Assembly: GCA_036502765.1 (NCBI GenBank)
Contig: DASXXX010000265.1
Location: forward strand, 1-10,992
Length of the DNA: 10,992 nt
From: DASUAS01 sp036502765
GTDB taxonomy: Bacteria > Actinomycetota > Acidimicrobiia > IMCC26256 > DASPTH01
Reading direction: 5' to 3'
In this document: piece by piece, positions 1-6,774 of the stretch
How the letters are laid out: every line of letters starts with the position of its first letter
Position numbering within the stretch: position 1 is the stretch's first letter
The notes under the pieces: model-generated
The model's database searches: none
Seen by the model: only the letters and a program-made list of their open reading frames with translations
What the model was told of the DNA's origin: nothing
Position numbers and translations under genes: made by a program

Positions 1-1602
1 GTCGCCGTCACCGCGACCTGGTTCATCGTCCCGCGCACGAAGGACCCGACCGACCCGAAGCTCGACATGGTCGGGACGGTGCTGTCGGCCGTCGGCCTCT
101 TCGCCGCGCTCTACGCCATCATCGAAGGCCCGTCGCAGGGATGGACGAGCACCACGATCCTCGTGGCGTTCGCGATCGGCATCGTGCTGCTGACCGGGTT
201 CGTGCTGTGGGAGCTGCACAGTCGCCACCCGATGCTCGACGTGCGCTTCTTCAAGAACCCGCGCTTCAGCGCCGCGTCGCTGGCGGTGACGTTCGTGTTC
301 TTCGCCATGTTCGGCTCGCTGTTCTTCCTCAGCCAGTACATGCAGTTCGTGCTGGGCTACGACGCGCTGCAGACCGGGTTGCGCCTGATACCGGTGGCCG
401 TAGTGCTGATGATCGCGGCGCCGTCGAGCAGCATCCTCACGCGCCACTTCGGCACGAAGCTCGTCGTCGCGGGAGGTCTCGCCGTCGTCGGCGCCGGCCT
501 GCTGGTGCTGGGTCAGGCCAGCACCGACAGCGGGTACACGCTCGTCGTCGTCGCGCTCGTCCTCCTCGGTCTCGGCATGGGGACGGCGATGGCACCCGCC
601 ACCGACTCGATCATGGGGAGCCTGCCGCCCGAGCGCGCCGGCGTCGGCTCCGCGGTCAACGACACCACGCGCGAGATCGGCGGCGCGCTCGGGGTCGCGA
701 TCCTCGGCAGCATCGCGGCGACGCGCTACACGAGCGCGATGACGAGTTCCGCGTCGCTGCAGGGCCTCCCGACTGCGGCGGCCGACGCGGCGTCGAACTC
801 GATCGGCGGCGCCGTCACAGTGGCGTCGAAGCTCGCGGGCACACCGCTCGCGTCGGCGGCCGAGCCCTTGCTCGCGGCGGCGAAGGACGCGTTCGTCGCG
901 GCGATGGACCACTCGGTCACGATCGGCGCGATCGCCGCCGGCATCGGGGCGTTGGTGGCGTTGGTGTTCCTCCCCGCGCGGCCACGCGCCGAAGCCGAGG
1001 CGAAGGACGACCTCGAACCACTCGTCGTGTCGACCGCGCAGAACCTCAAGACCGCGCCGAAGGGCGTGTTCGACGCCGCGCTGTCGTCCCTGGCCGAAGC
1101 CGGGTTCGCCAGCCTGAGCTTCTCGGGGGTGGCGACCAAGGCCGGCGTGAGCACCGCCACCATCGAACGACTCTGGACGTCGAAGCTCGACATGGTCACG
1201 AGCGTCGTGGAGCAGCTCCAGGCCGAGGTGACGTTGCCCGACACGGGGTCGCTGCGCACCGACTGCGAACGGTTCGTCGGTGATGTGATCGAGGTGATGG
1301 CCGCACCCGACGCGCAACCGGTGATCGCGAACCTGGTGGGTGAGGCCGGTCGCGATCCCGAGCTCGCCGCCAAGCTGCGGGCGCGGTTGATCGCGCCTCG
1401 ACGCGCCGAGGTGGTGCGGATGCTCGCGGCCGGCCAGGCGCGGGGTGAGCTCCCGCCCGACGCCGACCTGGGTTTCCTCGCCGATCTGCTGGTCAGCCCC
1501 CTGTACTACCGGTTGCTGGTGTCGGGTGAGCCCCTCGACCCCGGTCTCGCCCGCGAGATCACCGACGCCGTGCTCGGGGCCGCGCCGGCTGGACGCGCGT
1601 GA
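1..1602 (+). CDS. DHA2-type MFS efflux transporter fused to a C-terminal TetR-like domain (5' end cut off)
   Basis: The frame is open to the first base, so the N-terminal half lies outside the window and 533 residues are visible. The first ~325 visible residues hold about eight hydrophobic helices. They include a glycine-rich helix (GLGMGTAMAPATDS) followed by PPERAGVGSAVNDTTREIGGALG-like residues, typical of the 14-helix DHA2/EmrB-QacA drug:proton antiporters of the inner membrane. After a charged linker (about nt 973-1044) comes a roughly 185-residue soluble segment that reads as a TetR regulator. Its helix-turn-helix lies at about nt 1105-1200 (VATKAGVSTATIERLW...SK). Its C-terminal ligand domain contains LIAPRRAEVVRML, ARGELPPDADL and SPLYYRLLVSGEPLD, as in TetR_C_11-type domains. 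The usual Y-x-x-F of the recognition helix is replaced (IERLW), so DNA binding is uncertain. The TGA overlaps the next start by 4 bp. Transport substrate is unknown; the family assignment is firm. Confidence 0.88.
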   Translation, partial: VAVTATWFIVPRTKDPTDPKLDMVGTVLSAVGLFAALYAIIEGPSQGWTSTTILVAFAIGIVLLTGFVLWELHSRHPMLDVRFFKNPRFSAASLAVTFVFFAMFGSLFFLSQYMQFVLGYDALQTGLRLIPVAVVLMIAAPSSSILTRHFGTKLVVAGGLAVVGAGLLVLGQASTDSGYTLVVVALVLLGLGMGTAMAPATDSIMGSLPPERAGVGSAVNDTTREIGGALGVAILGSIAATRYTSAMTSSASLQGLPTAAADAASNSIGGAVTVASKLAGTPLASAAEPLLAAAKDAFVAAMDHSVTIGAIAAGIGALVALVFLPARPRAEAEAKDDLEPLVVSTAQNLKTAPKGVFDAALSSLAEAGFASLSFSGVATKAGVSTATIERLWTSKLDMVTSVVEQLQAEVTLPDTGSLRTDCERFVGDVIEVMAAPDAQPVIANLVGEAGRDPELAAKLRARLIAPRRAEVVRMLAAGQARGELPPDADLGFLADLLVSPLYYRLLVSGEPLDPGLAREITDAVLGAAPAGRA

Positions 1603-2618
1603 GCGCGGTCCAGATCGCCGGGTCGGCGGTCGTCGTCGGCACGGCGCGGTTCGGTGCGGGCGCGCTGCTCGCGCAGGGCGCGGTCGTGCGCGCGGCGTGC
1701 GCCGACGCGGTCACGATCGACGCGGTCACGATCGGCGCGGGCTCGGCGATCTTGGAGAACTCGGTCGTGGTGGGTGACGCCCACGCTCCGAGCCTGATCG
1801 GTCGCCGCACCGTGTTCGGTCATCGCTGCCTCGTGATCGGCGCGACGCTCGGCGACCTCTGCGAGATCGGCAACGCGTCGATCCTCATGCCCGGCGCGGT
1901 GCTGGGCGACCGCGTGTTCCTCGGCGAAGGCACGCTGGTGCCGTCGGGCATGACCCTGCCCGACGACGCGGTGGCGGTGGGCCGTCCGGCGCGCGTCGTG
2001 CGCCACGCGTCGGCCGAGGACTTGGCGCGCCTCACTGCCCTGCGCGGCGGCGACCTGTCGCTGCCCTCCCCCACGTTCACCACCGTCGACGGCATCCAGG
2101 AGATGACCACCATGGGCCAGCTGTACGACTACCGCGGCATCGTCCCCACCGTCGCGCCGGGCGCGGTGCTGTTCCCGTCGGCCGAGCTCACCGGCGACGT
2201 GGTCGTCGGCGAGCGCACGATCATCGGCGCGGGCGTGAAGATTATCGGCGACTCGCACGGGCCGGTGCGCATCGGTGCCGACGTGCAGATCCTCGAGAAC
2301 ACGGTGCTGCACCTCCTCCCCGACAACGACCTCGTGCTCGACGACGGCGTGATCATCGGGCCCGGCGCCATGATCCACGGGTGCCGCATCGGCGCGGGGT
2401 CGGTGGTGGAGCCGGGCGCCATCGTGTGCGACCACAGCGTGCTCGGCGCCGGGTGCGTCGTGCGCGCGGGCGCAGTGGTGAAGCAGCGGTCCGAGTTCTC
2501 CGACGGTTCGGACATCGACGGCTTCCCCGCGGTGGAGGTCGGCCGGGTCGACGGCGCGCCGGTGCGCCCGCCGTGGGCGTTCGCGTCGCTCGACGACCTG
2601 CCGACGCGCGCCGGCTGA
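1599..2618 (+). CDS. Tandem gamma-carbonic-anhydrase/PaaY-like hexapeptide-repeat (left-handed beta-helix) protein
   Basis: The GTG start overlaps the preceding TGA in a GTGA arrangement, which implies translational coupling with the transporter. The 339 residues contain two copies of a gamma-CA-like beta-helix, about residues 1-150 and 172-315. Both have regular [VIL]-G-x-x-x repeats, and each is followed by a short charged C-terminal stretch. Copy 2 begins LYDYRGIVPTVAPGAV, much like PaaY/CaiE/YrdA proteins. Single-domain relatives are about 170-200 aa, so this is a fusion or duplication. The three zinc histidines of gamma-CAs (Cam H81, H117, H122) are split: copy 1 keeps only the H117 equivalent (H75; V58 and I80 at the other positions), while copy 2 keeps H81 and H122 equivalents (H238, H260) with P255 at H117. 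Activity (carbonic anhydrase, thioesterase, acyltransferase or scaffold) cannot be decided. Any link to the transporter is only positional. Confidence 0.85.
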   Translation: MSAVQIAGSAVVVGTARFGAGALLAQGAVVRAACADAVTIDAVTIGAGSAILENSVVVGDAHAPSLIGRRTVFGHRCLVIGATLGDLCEIGNASILMPGAVLGDRVFLGEGTLVPSGMTLPDDAVAVGRPARVVRHASAEDLARLTALRGGDLSLPSPTFTTVDGIQEMTTMGQLYDYRGIVPTVAPGAVLFPSAELTGDVVVGERTIIGAGVKIIGDSHGPVRIGADVQILENTVLHLLPDNDLVLDDGVIIGPGAMIHGCRIGAGSVVEPGAIVCDHSVLGAGCVVRAGAVVKQRSEFSDGSDIDGFPAVEVGRVDGAPVRPPWAFASLDDLPTRAG

Positions 2619-2660
2619 GCGCCCGGGGCATGTTTCCGTAGGGACGATTCGTTCCGACCC

Positions 2661-2688
2661 GGACGCGAGCGGGTGATCACTCGCGTCC
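2661..2688 (+). terminator. Hairpin, candidate terminator after the transporter operon
   Basis: A perfect 9-bp inverted repeat (GGACGCGAG at 2661-2669, CTCGCGTCC at 2680-2688) encloses a 10-nt loop, 42 bp after the beta-helix gene stop. There is no T-run, which is common for actinobacterial terminators. It is the only clear structure in the 125-bp spacer and would separate this unit from the acyl-CoA dehydrogenase promoter just downstream. A protein-binding palindrome is an alternative. Confidence 0.55.
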
Positions 2689-2713
2689 GTCGCATGCCGG
2701 CCGCCCACGACTT

Positions 2714-2729
2714 TGTACCGTCCGGTCCA
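2714..2729 (+). promoter_or_regulatory. Copy C of the shared TetR-type operator motif
   Basis: TGTACCGTCCGGTCCA matches the copies at 5890 and 9973 in its first half (TGTAC-Y-G-W-CC-R-GT). It ends just before a TANNNT hexamer, so a bound repressor would cover the -35 region of the acyl-CoA dehydrogenase promoter. It is the weakest of the three as a palindrome; recurrence and position are the evidence. Confidence 0.5.
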
Positions 2730-2730
2730 A

Positions 2731-2736
2731 TACCAT
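2731..2736 (+). promoter_or_regulatory. -10 element of a leaderless promoter for the acyl-CoA dehydrogenase
   Basis: TACCAT fits TANNNT and lies 7 nt before the ATG at 2744. That spacing would place the transcription start on the A of the start codon. No Shine-Dalgarno sequence precedes the ATG, which agrees with a leaderless mRNA. Confidence 0.5.
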
Positions 2737-2743
2737 CGCGCCG

Positions 2744-3907
2744 ATGGACTTCTCGCTCACCGAGGCGGAGCAGGACCTCGCGACGCTGTGCCGCGATTTC
2801 GCCCAGAAGGAGATCGCGGTCCGGGCGCCGAAGGCGTGGGACGACGCGGTCTGCCCCACCGACCTGCTGCGGGAGATGGGCGCGCTCGGGCTGCTCGGCA
2901 TGCTGGTGCCCGAGGAGTGGGGCGGGATCGGCATGTCCACGGTCGGGTTCGTGGCCGCGATGGAAGAGCTCGGGCTGGCCGACCAGTCGGTGGCGGCCGC
3001 ATGGCAGGCGCACGTGACCATCGGGTCGTTGCCGCTGCTGCTCTTCGGCAACGACGAGCAGCGCGAGCGCTGGCTCCGCCCGCTCGCGGAAGGGCGCGTG
3101 CTCGGCGCGTTCGGCCTCACCGAGCCCGACGCCGGCTCTGACGCCCGCGGGATCCAGACCCGGGCCGTGCGCCACGACGGCGGCTGGCTGATCAACGGCG
3201 CCAAGACGTTCATCTCCAACGCGGGCACCGACATGTCGTTCGGGGTCACGCTGCTGGCGCGCACCGAGACCGGCGATGCCGAGAACGCAGCCGGCGCCAA
3301 ACCGTCGTACGGCACGTTTGTCGTCGAGAGGGACACGCCGGGCTTCACGATGGGTCCGAAGATGCGCGGCATCGGATGGAAAGGCCTCGACACCCGCGAG
3401 CTGTGGTTCGACGACGTGTGGGTGGCCGACGAGCACCTCGTCGGCGATCCCGCCATGGGGCTCGGCCAGTTCCTGCAGACGCTCGAGGTCGGGCGCATCT
3501 CCATCGCCGCGCTCTCGTTGAGCCTCACGCAAGCGGTGCTCGACCTGGCGATGGACTACGCGCGTCAGCGGGTGCAGTTCGGCCAGCCCATCAGCAAGTT
3601 CCAGGCCACGCAGTTCAAGTTGGCCGACATCGCCACCGAGCTCGAAGCCGCGCGCTGGCTCACCTACCGCGCCGCGTCACTGCGCGACGCCGGCGAGCCC
3701 TTCCTCAAGGAAGCGGCGATGGCGAAGCTGAAGGCGAGTCGTCTCGCCACGTGGGCCGCGTCGGAAGCGGTGCAGATCCACGGCGGCCTCGGCTACATGC
3801 TCGAGTCGCCGGTGGCGCGCTTCTACTGCGACGCGAAGGTGCTCGAGATCGGCGAGGGCACCAACGAGATCCAGCACCTCGTGATCGCCCGCGCGCTGGG
3901 TTGTTAG
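2744..3907 (+). CDS. Acyl-CoA dehydrogenase (FAD-dependent)
   Basis: This cytoplasmic flavoenzyme would oxidise an acyl-CoA to the trans-2-enoyl-CoA and pass electrons to ETF. At 387 aa it has the normal family length with all three domains. The N-terminal helical domain is about residues 1-120 (MDFSLTEAEQDL). The middle beta domain carries the FAD/substrate loop GLTEPDAGSD (124-133) and INGAKTFISNAG (150-161). The C-terminal helical domain has RQRVQFGQPISKFQ (274-287), the FAD-contact segment QIHGGLGY (344-351) and the catalytic base E371 in EIGEGTNEIQ. Nothing is missing. It stands alone, with an apparent leaderless promoter and the shared operator upstream, and converges on the E1 gene with 6 bp between stop codons. 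Chain length or branching preference cannot be read from the sequence. It is the likely first beta-oxidation step for the CoA ester made by the synthetase at 7504. Confidence 0.96.
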   Translation: MDFSLTEAEQDLATLCRDFAQKEIAVRAPKAWDDAVCPTDLLREMGALGLLGMLVPEEWGGIGMSTVGFVAAMEELGLADQSVAAAWQAHVTIGSLPLLLFGNDEQRERWLRPLAEGRVLGAFGLTEPDAGSDARGIQTRAVRHDGGWLINGAKTFISNAGTDMSFGVTLLARTETGDAENAAGAKPSYGTFVVERDTPGFTMGPKMRGIGWKGLDTRELWFDDVWVADEHLVGDPAMGLGQFLQTLEVGRISIAALSLSLTQAVLDLAMDYARQRVQFGQPISKFQATQFKLADIATELEAARWLTYRAASLRDAGEPFLKEAAMAKLKASRLATWAASEAVQIHGGLGYMLESPVARFYCDAKVLEIGEGTNEIQHLVIARALGC

Positions 3908-3913
3908 CTCGGC

Positions 3914-5878
3914 TCAGGCGTTCGCGACGCGACGGATCGCGTCCGCGATCGCGTCGGCGTCGGGCAACCACGCGTGCTCGAGGTCAGGCGCGTAGGGAGG
4001 CGGCGTGGCCGCGGCGCCGATGCGCTCGATCGGCGCGTCGAGGTTCCAGAACCCGTCACGCGCGACCGTCGCCGCGATCTCGGCCCCGATGCCGAACGGC
4101 ACGACCGCTTCGTGCGCGATGAGCAGCCGGCTCGTGCGCGCTACCGACTCGAGGATCGTGGCAGTGTCGAGCGGCGCGACCGTGCGCAGGTCGATCACCT
4201 CGGCCGAGATGCCTTCGGCGGCGGCGAGCTCGGCGGCGGCGAGCGCGTCGTGCACCATGCGTGACACCGACACCACTGTGAGGTCGGTCCCCGGGCGCAC
4301 GATCGCGGCCCGCCCGATCGGGAGCACATGGTCGGCGGGCGGCTGCGGACCCTTCATCCCGTAGAGCAGCCGGTTCTCGATGAACACCACCGGGTTGGGA
4401 TCCTGGATGGCGGCGCGCAACAGGCCATAGGTGTCGGCCGGCGTCGACGGCATCACGACGGTCAGGCCGGGGATGTGCGCCAGCAACGCCTCCAGGCTCT
4501 GCGAGTGCTGGCTGCCCGACGACCGCCCGGCGCCGAACTGCGTGCGCACGGTGAGCGCCATCTGTGCGGCGCCGCCGGTCATGAACGGGAGCTTCGCCGC
4601 CTGGTTCAGCAACTGGTCGAGGCACACGCCGAGGAAGTCGAGGTACATGAGCTCGACGACGGGCCGCATGCCGGCCATCGCCGCGCCCACGCCGAGACCC
4701 ACGATCGCGCTCTCCGAGATCGGGGTGTCGCGCACCCGCTCGCCGAACTCGGCGTGCAGTCCACGCGTGAGCCCGAACACGTTGCCGCCCGCGGCGACGT
4801 CGATGCCGGCGACGAAGACCCGTTCGTCCGACTCCAGTTCGGCCTCGAGCGCGTCGTGCACCGCGTCCATGACGCGGAAGATGGGTGCGCCGTCGGGCAG
4901 CGGGGGCGGTTCGGGGTGCTCGGGTCGCGAACGGAGGACGAAGTCGCCCAACGTCTCGACCCCGGGCTGCGCCAGACGGCGGGCGGTGGCGACCGCGGCG
5001 TCGAGGTCACGAGCGATCTCGCCGCCCATCGCTTCGAGCGCGTCGTCGGACACCCCGGCGCCGCGCAGATGGCGAGCGCTGATGACCAGCGGGTCGCGCG
5101 CTTCCCACTCCTGCTTCTCTTGGGGGGTGCGGTAGCGCTCAGGATCGCCTTCGTAGTGACCGTGCCACCGGTACGTGGTCGCCTCGACGAGCACGGGACC
5201 GCTGCCCGCGCGCACACCGTCGACCACACCTTGCATCGTGGTGGCAGTCGCGACGACGTCGTTGCCGTCGACCGCGACGTGGCCGATGCCGTACCCCGCG
5301 GCGCGCTGCGCGAGCGTCGCCGCGTGCTGCGCCGACGACGGTGAGAACTCCGCGTACCCATTGTCCTCGCAGAAGAAGATCACCGGGAGCTGCCACACCG
5401 CCGCGAGGTTGACCGCTTCGTGGAACGTCCCGTGCGCGACCGCGCCGTCGCCGAAGAACGCGACCGCGACGTTGCCGTCGTGGCGCAGTTCCGACGCGGT
5501 CGCCGCGCCCACGGCGATCGGCAACCCCGCACCGACGATGCCGTTGGCGCCGAAGATGCCGAGCGCCGGGTCGGCGATGTGCATCGAGCCACCGCGCCCG
5601 CGGTTGGTGCCGCCGTCCTTGGCCATGAGCTCGGCGAACATGCCGGGCGGGTCGAGACCTTTGGCCAGGCAGTGGCCGTGACCGCGGTGCGTCGACGTGA
5701 TGACGTCGGCCGGCCGGAGGGGCCAGCACGCGCCGACGGCCGACGCCTCCTGCCCGATCGACAGGTGCACGAACCCCGGCACCTCACCGTCGCGGTACAG
5801 CGCGGCCACGCGCTGCTCGAAGCCGCGGATCACCAGCATGCGCCGGTGGAGCTCGAGCAGGTCGGCCTGGCTGAACAT
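3914..5878 (-). CDS. Single-chain E1 (alpha-beta fusion) of a ThDP-dependent 2-oxoacid/acetoin dehydrogenase
   Basis: The 654-aa protein joins an E1-alpha (residues about 1-325) to an E1-beta (about 333-654) across a proline-rich linker (HPEPPPLPDG). The alpha part resembles AcoA of acetoin dehydrogenase: PGFVHLSIGQEA (34-45), THRGHGHCLAKG (63-74), GGSMHIAD (96-103), and the ThDP motif opening at GDGAVAHG (143-150) and closing at EDNGYAE (171-177). The beta part has ISESAIVG (387-394) with E389, the presumed Glu that activates ThDP, then SGSQHSQSLEAL and the transketolase C-terminal domain. The frame is open far upstream, but the ATG at 5878 begins the conserved MFSQADLLELHRRM and sits just after a -10-like TACACT. 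The enzyme would decarboxylate a 2-oxoacid or cleave acetoin and pass the acyl group to a lipoylated E2. No E2 or E3 is in the window, so it may borrow those of another complex. Branched-chain 2-oxoacids are a plausible but unproven substrate. Confidence 0.92.
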   Translation of the reverse strand: MFSQADLLELHRRMLVIRGFEQRVAALYRDGEVPGFVHLSIGQEASAVGACWPLRPADVITSTHRGHGHCLAKGLDPPGMFAELMAKDGGTNRGRGGSMHIADPALGIFGANGIVGAGLPIAVGAATASELRHDGNVAVAFFGDGAVAHGTFHEAVNLAAVWQLPVIFFCEDNGYAEFSPSSAQHAATLAQRAAGYGIGHVAVDGNDVVATATTMQGVVDGVRAGSGPVLVEATTYRWHGHYEGDPERYRTPQEKQEWEARDPLVISARHLRGAGVSDDALEAMGGEIARDLDAAVATARRLAQPGVETLGDFVLRSRPEHPEPPPLPDGAPIFRVMDAVHDALEAELESDERVFVAGIDVAAGGNVFGLTRGLHAEFGERVRDTPISESAIVGLGVGAAMAGMRPVVELMYLDFLGVCLDQLLNQAAKLPFMTGGAAQMALTVRTQFGAGRSSGSQHSQSLEALLAHIPGLTVVMPSTPADTYGLLRAAIQDPNPVVFIENRLLYGMKGPQPPADHVLPIGRAAIVRPGTDLTVVSVSRMVHDALAAAELAAAEGISAEVIDLRTVAPLDTATILESVARTSRLLIAHEAVVPFGIGAEIAATVARDGFWNLDAPIERIGAAATPPPYAPDLEHAWLPDADAIADAIRRVANA

Positions 5879-5887
5879 CGGCCGTGT

Positions 5888-5893
5888 AGTGTA
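5888..5893 (-). promoter_or_regulatory. -10-like element for the E1 gene
   Basis: Read on the minus strand, TACACT (TANNNT) lies 9 nt before the E1 ATG and overlaps the shared operator. It implies a very short or absent leader, and no Shine-Dalgarno sequence is visible between it and the ATG. Confidence 0.35.
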
Positions 5894-5905
5894 CTGACCG
5901 GTACA
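5890..5905. promoter_or_regulatory. Copy A of the shared TetR-type operator, between divergent genes
   Basis: TGTACTGACCGGTACA is an inverted repeat with perfect 5-bp arms (TGTAC/GTACA). It lies in the 66-bp space between the divergent E1 gene (starts 5878) and the SDR operon (starts 5945), overlapping the likely -10 elements for both directions (TACACT minus; TACAAA plus at 5902-5907). It is the best palindrome of the three copies. A repressor here could shut both units at once. Confidence 0.6.
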
Positions 5906-5928
5906 AAACACGGGTACGCCGTGGGTAT

Positions 5929-5933
5929 GGAGG
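5929..5933 (+). promoter_or_regulatory. Ribosome binding site deciding the SDR start
   Basis: GGAGG lies 11 nt before the ATG at 5945 and overlaps the alternative ATG at 5927, which has no such sequence in front of it. This favours 5945, though the spacing is on the long side. Confidence 0.4.
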
Positions 5934-5944
5934 CGGTCAGCAGG

Positions 5945-6736
5945 ATGTCCAAGCAGGTCGACCTGCCCGAGACCTACGCCCGTGCCGGCGACGTGGCGGG
6001 GAAGCGGGTCGTGATCACGGGCGCCAGCCGCGGCCTCGGTCGACTGCTCGCCACCGCGTTCTCCCGCGGTGGGGCCAGGGTCGCGCTCGTCGCCCGCACC
6101 GAGGCCGACCTCAAGGCGGTGGCCGACGAGCTGCCCGGTCCGTCGCTGGTCGTGCCGGGCGAGGTCACCGACGAGCACTGCAACGAAGCGGTCGCCGACG
6201 CCGCCGTGGCCGAGTGGGGCGGCGTCGACGTGTGGATCTGCAACGCGGGGATCTCCCCCGTCGTGGCCGGTCCTCGCAAGACGTCGGCCTCGGTGTGGCG
6301 CGCCATCCTCGACGTCAACCTCACCGGCGCGTTCCTCGGCGCGCGCGCCGCGGCGCGTGTGATGGGCGGGCCCGACACCGGGAGCGGACGGATCATCTTC
6401 ACCGGCTCGGTGCTCGGCGAGCGACCGCGCGAGGGGCTCGCCGCGTACAGCGCGTCGAAGGCGGGGCTCGTCGGCATGGCCAAGGCACTCGCGCTCGACC
6501 TCGCTCCCGACGGCATCACCGTCAACGTCGTGGCGCCCGGGTGGTTCGACTCGCCGCTGGTCGAGCCGTGGAAGCACGACCCCGCGCTCGGTGCCGGCGT
6601 GCTCGCGCACACCGCGCAGAAGCGATGGGGTGCACCGGAAGACCTCGTCGGCGCGTACGAGTTCCTCGCGTCGGACGCGTCGGCGTTCGTGACCGGCACC
6701 GTGTTCACCGTCGACGGCGGATACCTGCTCGTATGA
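5945..6736 (+). CDS. Short-chain dehydrogenase/reductase (SDR), first gene of the SDR-SDR-CoA ligase operon
   Basis: This 263-aa NAD(P)-dependent oxidoreductase of the classical SDR fold is probably cytoplasmic. Visible motifs are the cofactor motif TGASRGLG (25-32), the ICNAG turn (98-102), N125 in DVNLTG, the catalytic serine S155 (TGSVLG) and the YSASK pair Y168/K172. It ends with the common FTVDGGYLLV. The residue after the second beta strand is R51 (VART), which suggests but does not prove NADP(H). An in-frame ATG at 5927 would add six residues; 5945 was chosen for its GGAGG. The stop begins a start/stop relay leading into the next SDR, so the two are probably translated together. Within a CoA-ester pathway it may oxidise a hydroxyacyl-CoA or a related alcohol. 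Substrate is not assignable. Confidence 0.93.
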   Translation: MSKQVDLPETYARAGDVAGKRVVITGASRGLGRLLATAFSRGGARVALVARTEADLKAVADELPGPSLVVPGEVTDEHCNEAVADAAVAEWGGVDVWICNAGISPVVAGPRKTSASVWRAILDVNLTGAFLGARAAARVMGGPDTGSGRIIFTGSVLGERPREGLAAYSASKAGLVGMAKALALDLAPDGITVNVVAPGWFDSPLVEPWKHDPALGAGVLAHTAQKRWGAPEDLVGAYEFLASDASAFVTGTVFTVDGGYLLV

Positions 6737-6774
6737 GCGAGCCCGCATGAGTGCGCCCGTATGAGTGAACGTCG
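6733..6774 (+). repeat. 14-bp imperfect tandem repeat making serial ATGA start/stop overlaps
   Basis: Units begin at 6733, 6747 and 6761. The first two (ATGAGCGAGCCCGC, ATGAGTGCGCCCGT) agree at 11 of 14 bases; the third shares mainly ATGAGTG. Each starts with ATGA. The TGA of the first SDR lies in ATG 6733, which opens a 5-codon frame (MSEPA) ending in the TGA of ATG 6747. That opens a second 5-codon frame (MSAPV) ending in the TGA of ATG 6761, the start of the second SDR. It looks like duplication of the gene-junction start site. Confidence 0.8.

Noticed and set aside
141..1283. Long arginine-rich open frame overlapping the MFS gene, and many similar long frames on both strands
   Set aside because: Very high GC removes stop codons from all frames. 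These frames show no motifs, are low-complexity Arg/Ala/Gly, and overlap genes with clear family motifs.
3900..3975. Hairpin candidates from gatcgcg-type repeats near the 3907/3914 convergent stops
   Set aside because: They lie inside the E1 coding region and such GC palindromes are frequent by composition; no distinctive stem-loop sits between the stops.
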